Below are positions 6,458 to 9,883 of a stretch of 9,883 nucleotides of DNA, piece after piece. The stretch is from Cryomorphaceae bacterium. GTDB lineage: Bacteria > Bacteroidota > Bacteroidia > Flavobacteriales > BACL11. Location: contig CATIQX010000023.1 of assembly GCA_949531795.1 (NCBI GenBank), positions 1 through 9,883 of the forward strand, written 5' to 3'. The stretch's first letter is position 1, and each line of letters opens with the position of its first letter. The notes beneath the pieces were generated by a model. The model made no database searches. It was not told where the DNA came from and worked only from the letters and a program-made list of their open reading frames with translations. The position numbers were made by a program, and so were the translations under genes.

Positions 6458-7915
6458 TTACTTAACCACAAGTAATTTTTTAGTTGCAATTGTCAATCCA
6501 TTTTTATCAGTAATATTCACAAAGTACTGCCCACTTTGTAAATTAAATTTCTTAACTATCATGTGATTTCCAGATGAAAGATTCAACTTCTCAGAAGAAA
6601 CTTTAACACCTAAAATATTATAAATGCTAATCTCAATAACCTTCTTTTTAGTCAGACTTAGTGGTAATGTAAAGTTAGTATTTGCAGGGTTAGGATAAAT
6701 ATCATGTGTCTTCAAGACACCAAAATCCTCAAAATCAGTAGTGTTATTTGTAACTTCAATTTGAACTGTCTCATCATAATAAAAGAAATTATCAGAAGTT
6801 CGGAATACTACTATATATGGATTAACACGAACTTGACTTATATCTGGTGTCCAAGAAAAAGTACCCTCTATTTCATTTCCATTCCCTGTTGAAATATAGC
6901 TAAAAGTAGATGCAGCAGAAGTTAAACCAAAAGACTCACCAAATGAACCCATACTTACTACATCATTTATATCAGCATCTGAAGCTAATAGATGAACTTG
7001 ATAATTTTGTCCAGGTGCAATTTTAATATAAGGATATCCTAAATTATTTGTTGGCAAACTTTGCATATTAGAAATCTGCGGAGTAGAATTATTAGTATCT
7101 GATACAACAACAAACTGCATATCTCTATTCATTGCCCCAATAAGAACTCCATTCCTATACTCTTGAATCGTTAAAGATGCAACAAAATTACCTGCCATTT
7201 TAGGATCCCAAGTTATTTCTCCTGTTATACTATTAACTGAAAAAGGAGCAGTTAAATTTGAATACAATACAGTATCAGATAGAAACTGATATCCCAATAC
7301 AGAATCTGGAATAGGAGGGTTACTAGAAGAAGACAAAGGAACTGTTAAACCCCAAACTAATGAATCTCCATCCAAATCATAGGGTAATGGATTATATTGC
7401 CATACATTATTAGTAGGAAGATAAATAACAGGTGGTGCTAAAAAAGTTGGAGATGAATTAGGAGATAGATTATTAACATTCACATATGCTAATAGCGTCA
7501 TACTTTCAGATCCAGGCTGAGTCATGTTAATAATTGCTTCGTTCCTACAACAATTATTCCATTTAACTATATAATTCCCGTTACCTGGAAAAGTAATTGA
7601 ATCTGTAAAATGATATATCTCAACTCCATATACAGATGTCATTGTTGAAACCGTACCAGAAGTTCCAAGTGATAAAGTAGAAGTGGAAATTAAATTATAA
7701 TTACCCATGACATCTAATGACCATATCTCAATGTTCTGCGAAATACTAACATCAATACCCAGCGTATCTCGATAGAGATCTAACTCTAATGAGTAGAGAG
7801 AACCCGATGTATCAGAACTTATATAAGTTGTAGTTAACTGCCCCCCCATCAAATGGGTGGCATAAGAAGAAACTGAGATTACAATTCCTAAACAAAGTGT
7901 TAAAATATTTTTCAT
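6458..7915 (-). CDS. T9SS-secreted surface protein with N-terminal HLMGG/NCCRN module and type A sorting domain
   Basis: From the ATG at 7915 the protein has 485 residues. It begins with signal peptide MKNILTLCLGIVISVSSYA, followed directly by THLMGGQL, a start seen on many large Bacteroidota surface proteins. The conserved WNNCCRNEAIIN lies at 119-130. Two immunoglobulin/cadherin-like segments follow. One covers about 160-270, with YDLDGDSLVWGL (179-190) and APFSVNSITGEITWDP (223-238). The other covers about 280-388, with ASDADINDVV (311-320) and GTFSWTPDIS (351-360). The last 80 residues (IYPNPANTNF at 406-415, SIYNILGVKV at 430-439, SGQYFVNI at 461-468, ending KKLLVVK) are a type A T9SS sorting domain, so the protein should be secreted or attached to the cell surface. 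Ligand or adhesive role is unknown. An upstream ATG at 7954 is rejected because it would precede the signal peptide and overlap the -7 box. The gene is followed by its own terminator. Confidence 0.9.
   Translation of the reverse strand: MKNILTLCLGIVISVSSYATHLMGGQLTTTYISSDTSGSLYSLELDLYRDTLGIDVSISQNIEIWSLDVMGNYNLISTSTLSLGTSGTVSTMTSVYGVEIYHFTDSITFPGNGNYIVKWNNCCRNEAIINMTQPGSESMTLLAYVNVNNLSPNSSPTFLAPPVIYLPTNNVWQYNPLPYDLDGDSLVWGLTVPLSSSSNPPIPDSVLGYQFLSDTVLYSNLTAPFSVNSITGEITWDPKMAGNFVASLTIQEYRNGVLIGAMNRDMQFVVVSDTNNSTPQISNMQSLPTNNLGYPYIKIAPGQNYQVHLLASDADINDVVSMGSFGESFGLTSAASTFSYISTGNGNEIEGTFSWTPDISQVRVNPYIVVFRTSDNFFYYDETVQIEVTNNTTDFEDFGVLKTHDIYPNPANTNFTLPLSLTKKKVIEISIYNILGVKVSSEKLNLSSGNHMIVKKFNLQSGQYFVNITDKNGLTIATKKLLVVK
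7841..7847 (-). repeat. G7 homopolymer in the 5' coding part of the T9SS cargo gene
   Basis: The coding strand reads seven G in a row across codons 23-25 (ATG GGG GGG), just after the signal peptide. Part of the run also belongs to an imperfect hairpin (7842-7860) with CCCAT and ATGGG arms around a 3-nt loop. A G run this long stands out in AT-rich DNA and is a possible slippage site. Confidence 0.7.
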
Positions 7916-7951
7916 AATTATAAATATTAAATTATTAATGATTTTATATGG

Positions 7952-7959
7952 CAAATATA
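7952..7959 (-). promoter_or_regulatory. Candidate -7 box for the T9SS cargo gene
   Basis: On the minus strand this reads TATATTTG, a full match to TAnnTTTG, 36 nt upstream of the ATG at 7915. TTG triplets lie 11, 14 and 25 nt upstream of it, none at the usual spacing. Its overlap with the longer reading frame (start 7954) supports the shorter start. Confidence 0.5.
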
Positions 7960-8047
7960 TATTAAAAAAACAACAATATTAATTCAACTAATAACTTAGG
8001 ATAATTATCTTACATACTCAAAGAATGAATTTATTATTTAATAAAAT

Positions 8048-8055
8048 TAAATTTG
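8048..8055 (+). promoter_or_regulatory. Candidate -7 box for mnmD
   Basis: TAAATTTG fully matches TAnnTTTG and lies 20 nt before the ATG at 8076. No TTG is evident near the expected -33 position. It falls inside the longer frame that begins at 8025, which supports starting the protein at 8076. Confidence 0.5.
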
Positions 8056-8075
8056 CGAACATTAAAAAATCATAC

Positions 8076-8744
8076 ATGGACAATAAAATTGTAATTACTA
8101 ATGATGGGTCTCATTCCATTTTTAACCCTGAAGTAAATGAAACATATCATTCCAAACATGGAGCAATTGTTGAAGCCGAGTATGTATTTATTAAAAATGG
8201 ACTATTAGCAGAAAACCAAAAGCAATTTAATATACTAGAAGTTGGTTTCGGAACAGGATTAAATGCCCTACTTACATTACAAAAATCACAACAAAAAAAA
8301 ATTGCTATTAATTATCATGGAATTGAATTATATCCTGTACCAAAAGAAAGTTATAGCCGGCTTAATTTCACTGAATTGATTGGAGAAGAAAAATCTAAGC
8401 TATTACAACTTCACGAATGTAAATGGGAGCAGGAACAAGTAATAAATAATTTTTTTAAATTAACAAAAAATAAAATTTCTTTAGAAAATTACACAAGCAA
8501 AACTAAATTTGATATTATTTATTTTGATGCATTTTCTCCTGAAAAACAGCCTAAACTATGGACAGCTGAAATCTTTCAAAATATGTATGATTTGTTAAGT
8601 AAAGAAGGGTTTTTAATAACTTACTGCGCAAAAGGTATTGTGAAACGTACTATGAAAGCGGTTGGATTTGAAATTATAGTTTTGGATGGTCCCCCTGGAA
8701 AAAGGCAAATGACAAGAGCAAATAAGACTACTTCTCAAAAATAG
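8076..8744 (+). CDS. mnmD: tRNA 5-(aminomethyl)-2-thiouridine methyltransferase, stand-alone MnmD
   Basis: This 222-residue cytosolic enzyme is SAM-dependent and corresponds to the MnmC2 half of MnmC. It methylates the aminomethyl group of wobble uridine 34 (nm5s2U to mnm5s2U) in tRNAs. The N-terminal IVITNDGSHSIFNPEVNETY (5-24) and HSKHGAIVEAEYVF (25-38) are family signatures. The SAM-binding motif is ILEVGFGTGLNALLT (53-67). IDAFSP-type motif IIYFDAFSPEKQPKLW (147-162) and YCAKGIVKRTMKAVGF (183-198) precede GPPGKRQMTRA (205-215). The FAD-dependent MnmC1 domain of the E. coli fusion is absent, as usual in Bacteroidota. The ATG at 8076 is chosen because homologous proteins begin just before IVxTNDGS and a -7 box lies between it and the upstream ATG at 8025. 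Its last 17 nt overlap the opposing DUF6095-like gene. Confidence 0.92.
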   Translation: MDNKIVITNDGSHSIFNPEVNETYHSKHGAIVEAEYVFIKNGLLAENQKQFNILEVGFGTGLNALLTLQKSQQKKIAINYHGIELYPVPKESYSRLNFTELIGEEKSKLLQLHECKWEQEQVINNFFKLTKNKISLENYTSKTKFDIIYFDAFSPEKQPKLWTAEIFQNMYDLLSKEGFLITYCAKGIVKRTMKAVGFEIIVLDGPPGKRQMTRANKTTSQK

Positions 8745-8940
8745 CATCCAGAATCAATTTAAATCCTTTGTAAGCGAAAAAGAAAATAGCTGGAATTAAA
8801 ATAAGTCCTATTATTAAAACAGTGTAGCTTCCATGACGCATGTTATTAAAACCAGCATACAAAGTAACAGACGATATAATTATCAAGATCGAGAATCCAG
8901 AAAGCCACATTACCCCTTCTATTACTTTTTCTTTAACCAT
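8728..8940 (-). CDS. Small two-helix membrane protein, DUF6095-like
   Basis: From the ATG at 8940 the protein has 70 residues, beginning MVKEKVIEG. Two hydrophobic helices are clear: about 10-30 (VMWLSGFSILIIISSVTLYAG) and 41-59 (VLIIGLILIPAIFFFAYKG). They flank a short loop, FNNMRHGSYT, and a basic/acidic tail (LILDAIFEK) follows. The pattern and the position after murQ fit DUF6095, a small flavobacterial inner-membrane family of unknown function. A longer frame back to 8973 lies within murQ codons and only adds residues with no membrane logic. The ATG overlaps the murQ stop by 8 nt, suggesting coupling with murQ. The 3' end overlaps mnmD by 17 nt. Confidence 0.75.
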   Translation of the reverse strand: MVKEKVIEGVMWLSGFSILIIISSVTLYAGFNNMRHGSYTVLIIGLILIPAIFFFAYKGFKLILDAIFEK

Positions 8941-9739
8941 TGTAATTATCCAAGGCATTTCTAACAGAGCCAAATTGATTTAATAAATTATTAGCTGTTT
9001 CATAATCAACTGATATCTCATTCATTAGCATTTTAGCTCCTCTATCCAATAATTTGTTGTTAGAAAGGTGCATATCCACCATTTTATTTCCTATTATTTT
9101 CCCTAGTTTTATCATCAAAGAAGTAGATATCATGTTCAAGACCAATTTCTGTGCAGTTCCTGATTTCATCCTTGTACTTCCAGTGACAAATTCAGAACCA
9201 ACCACAACTTCAATAGGGAAATCAGCAACTTGTGACACAGGAGCATTAGCATTACAAACAATACAACCTGTAGTTATATTTTCTAGTTGGCATTTTTTAA
9301 GAGCCCCAATTACATAAGGAGTTGTACCTGAAGCTGCAATACCAATTACCACATCATTATCATTTATATTATGAGATTGTAAATCCTCCCAACCTAAATC
9401 TATATTGTCTTCAGCAAATTCTACTGCTTTACGCATAGCTTTATCACCTCCTGCCATAATTCCAATTACCAAACCATGGTCAACACCAAAAGTAGGCGGA
9501 CATTCTGAAGCGTCAATAACTCCTAACCTACCAGAAGTACCAGCTCCTAAATAAAACAAACGTCCACCTGTTTTCATTTTAGGAACTATTGCATTAATTA
9601 ATTGTTCAATTTGAGGTATTTGATCTTCTACAGAAAGTGCTACTGTTTTATCTTCTCTATTAATGTTTGTAAGCAAATCAGCTGTGCTCATTTTATCTAA
9701 ACCATCATAATTAGAATCGGATTCAGTAGTTTTATTCAT
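8933..9739 (-). CDS. murQ: N-acetylmuramic acid 6-phosphate etherase
   Basis: This 268-residue cytosolic SIS-domain enzyme cleaves the lactyl ether of MurNAc-6-phosphate to GlcNAc-6-phosphate and D-lactate in peptidoglycan recycling. The signature GGRLFYLGAGTSGRLGVIDASECPPTFGV spans 58-86 in two adjoining motifs. The catalytic glutamates equivalent to E83 and E114 of the E. coli enzyme are E79 (ASECPP) and E110 (AVEFAED). VIGIAASGTTPYVIGAL (131-147) and GSTRMKSGTAQKLVLNM (186-202) are the other sugar-phosphate motifs. A short UBA-like helical end follows (YETANNLLNQFGSVRNAL). It is about 30 residues shorter than the E. coli protein. The ATG directly follows the TAA of the upstream gene with no spacing and no Shine-Dalgarno sequence. 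Its own stop overlaps the small membrane protein gene by 8 nt. No murK, anmK or PTS gene is visible here. Confidence 0.96.
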   Translation of the reverse strand: MNKTTESDSNYDGLDKMSTADLLTNINREDKTVALSVEDQIPQIEQLINAIVPKMKTGGRLFYLGAGTSGRLGVIDASECPPTFGVDHGLVIGIMAGGDKAMRKAVEFAEDNIDLGWEDLQSHNINDNDVVIGIAASGTTPYVIGALKKCQLENITTGCIVCNANAPVSQVADFPIEVVVGSEFVTGSTRMKSGTAQKLVLNMISTSLMIKLGKIIGNKMVDMHLSNNKLLDRGAKMLMNEISVDYETANNLLNQFGSVRNALDNYNG

Positions 9740-9883
9740 TTAGTATAAGGATGGAAATTTAGTAGGATTTGCTTCTCCCATCATTTCATATACTTTTTCA
9801 AAAATATCTTCTGCAGATGGTTTTGTAAAGTAATCACCATCTTTACCATAAGGAGGACGGTGAGCTTTAGCTGCTAAAGTTTG
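9740..9883 (-). CDS. C-terminal fragment of an unidentified cytosolic protein upstream of murQ
   Basis: The minus strand is open from the window edge to a TAA at 9742-9740, giving the last 47 residues. They begin QTLAAKAHRPPYGKDGDYF and end NPTKFPSLY. The segment is rich in Pro, Gly, Tyr and charged residues and contains an amphipathic helix (SAEDIFEKVYEMMGEA, 23-38). There is no membrane or sorting-signal character. The frame is clearly coding: it has no stops, its composition resembles its neighbours, and its TAA abuts the murQ ATG exactly. The fragment looks like the end of a conserved soluble enzyme, but I cannot name the family with confidence. It is probably the first gene, or an upstream one, of the murQ operon. 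Confidence 0.8.
   Translation of the reverse strand, partial: QTLAAKAHRPPYGKDGDYFTKPSAEDIFEKVYEMMGEANPTKFPSLY

Noticed and set aside
6704..6892. Plus-strand 62-codon frame inside the T9SS cargo gene
   Set aside because: Antisense to the Ig-like and linker region; no independent signals.
8293..8301. A9 run in mnmD as a frameshift site
   Set aside because: The reading frame and downstream MnmD motifs are intact; composition explains it.
9054..9317. Plus-strand 87-codon frame inside murQ
   Set aside because: Antisense shadow of the SIS domain.
1..9883. CRISPR array, tRNA/rRNA gene, insertion sequence, prophage or toxin-antitoxin module
   Set aside because: No spaced direct repeats, cloverleaf-like sequence, transposase or integrase motifs, or small toxin-like gene pairs were seen.

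Overview
This window looks like a chromosomal segment from an AT-rich Bacteroidota bacterium, most likely of the Flavobacteriia. Three things point that way. The surface protein at 6458-7915 ends in a recognisable type A sorting domain of the type IX secretion system (T9SS). Several genes are preceded by -7 boxes of the Bacteroidota form TAnnTTTG, while Shine-Dalgarno sequences are mostly weak or absent. The gene set (aminopeptidase C-like C1 peptidase, stand-alone MnmD, a DUF6095-like membrane protein beside MurQ) is also typical. No rRNA, tRNA, CRISPR array, integrase or insertion sequence was seen.

Layout, plus strand first. Positions 2-895 hold the C-terminal part of an aminopeptidase C/bleomycin hydrolase-type cysteine peptidase whose start lies outside the window. 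Positions 962-4107 form a tight four-gene cassette: a secreted M14 zinc carboxypeptidase, a DCC (DUF393) thiol-disulfide protein, a cysteine-rich DUF2237 protein and an ATP-grasp ligase-like protein. A hairpin terminator at 4147-4179 closes it and could also serve the gene that converges on it. Next come a minus-strand exported YceI protein (4240-4830), a divergent ElaA-like GNAT acetyltransferase (4890-5315) and a minus-strand branched-chain aminotransferase, ilvE (5312-6361), whose stop codon overlaps the GNAT stop. A minus-strand T9SS cargo protein (6458-7915) has its own 11-bp-stem terminator in front of ilvE. It is divergent from a stand-alone mnmD tRNA methyltransferase (8076-8744). The right end is a minus-strand operon: an unidentified gene (only its last 47 codons are present), then murQ, then a two-helix DUF6095-like membrane protein that overlaps mnmD tail to tail.

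Most of the content is housekeeping: amino acid metabolism, tRNA modification, cell-wall recycling and surface proteins. The least ordinary parts are the four-gene cassette, whose secreted peptidase is translationally packed with three cytosolic enzymes of unclear role; a short non-type-A C-terminal tail on that peptidase; a G7 homopolymer in the 5' coding part of the T9SS cargo gene; and a C1 peptidase with Asp where the catalytic-site Asn is expected. I found no clear evidence for a wholly new system. The cassette is the best candidate for follow-up.
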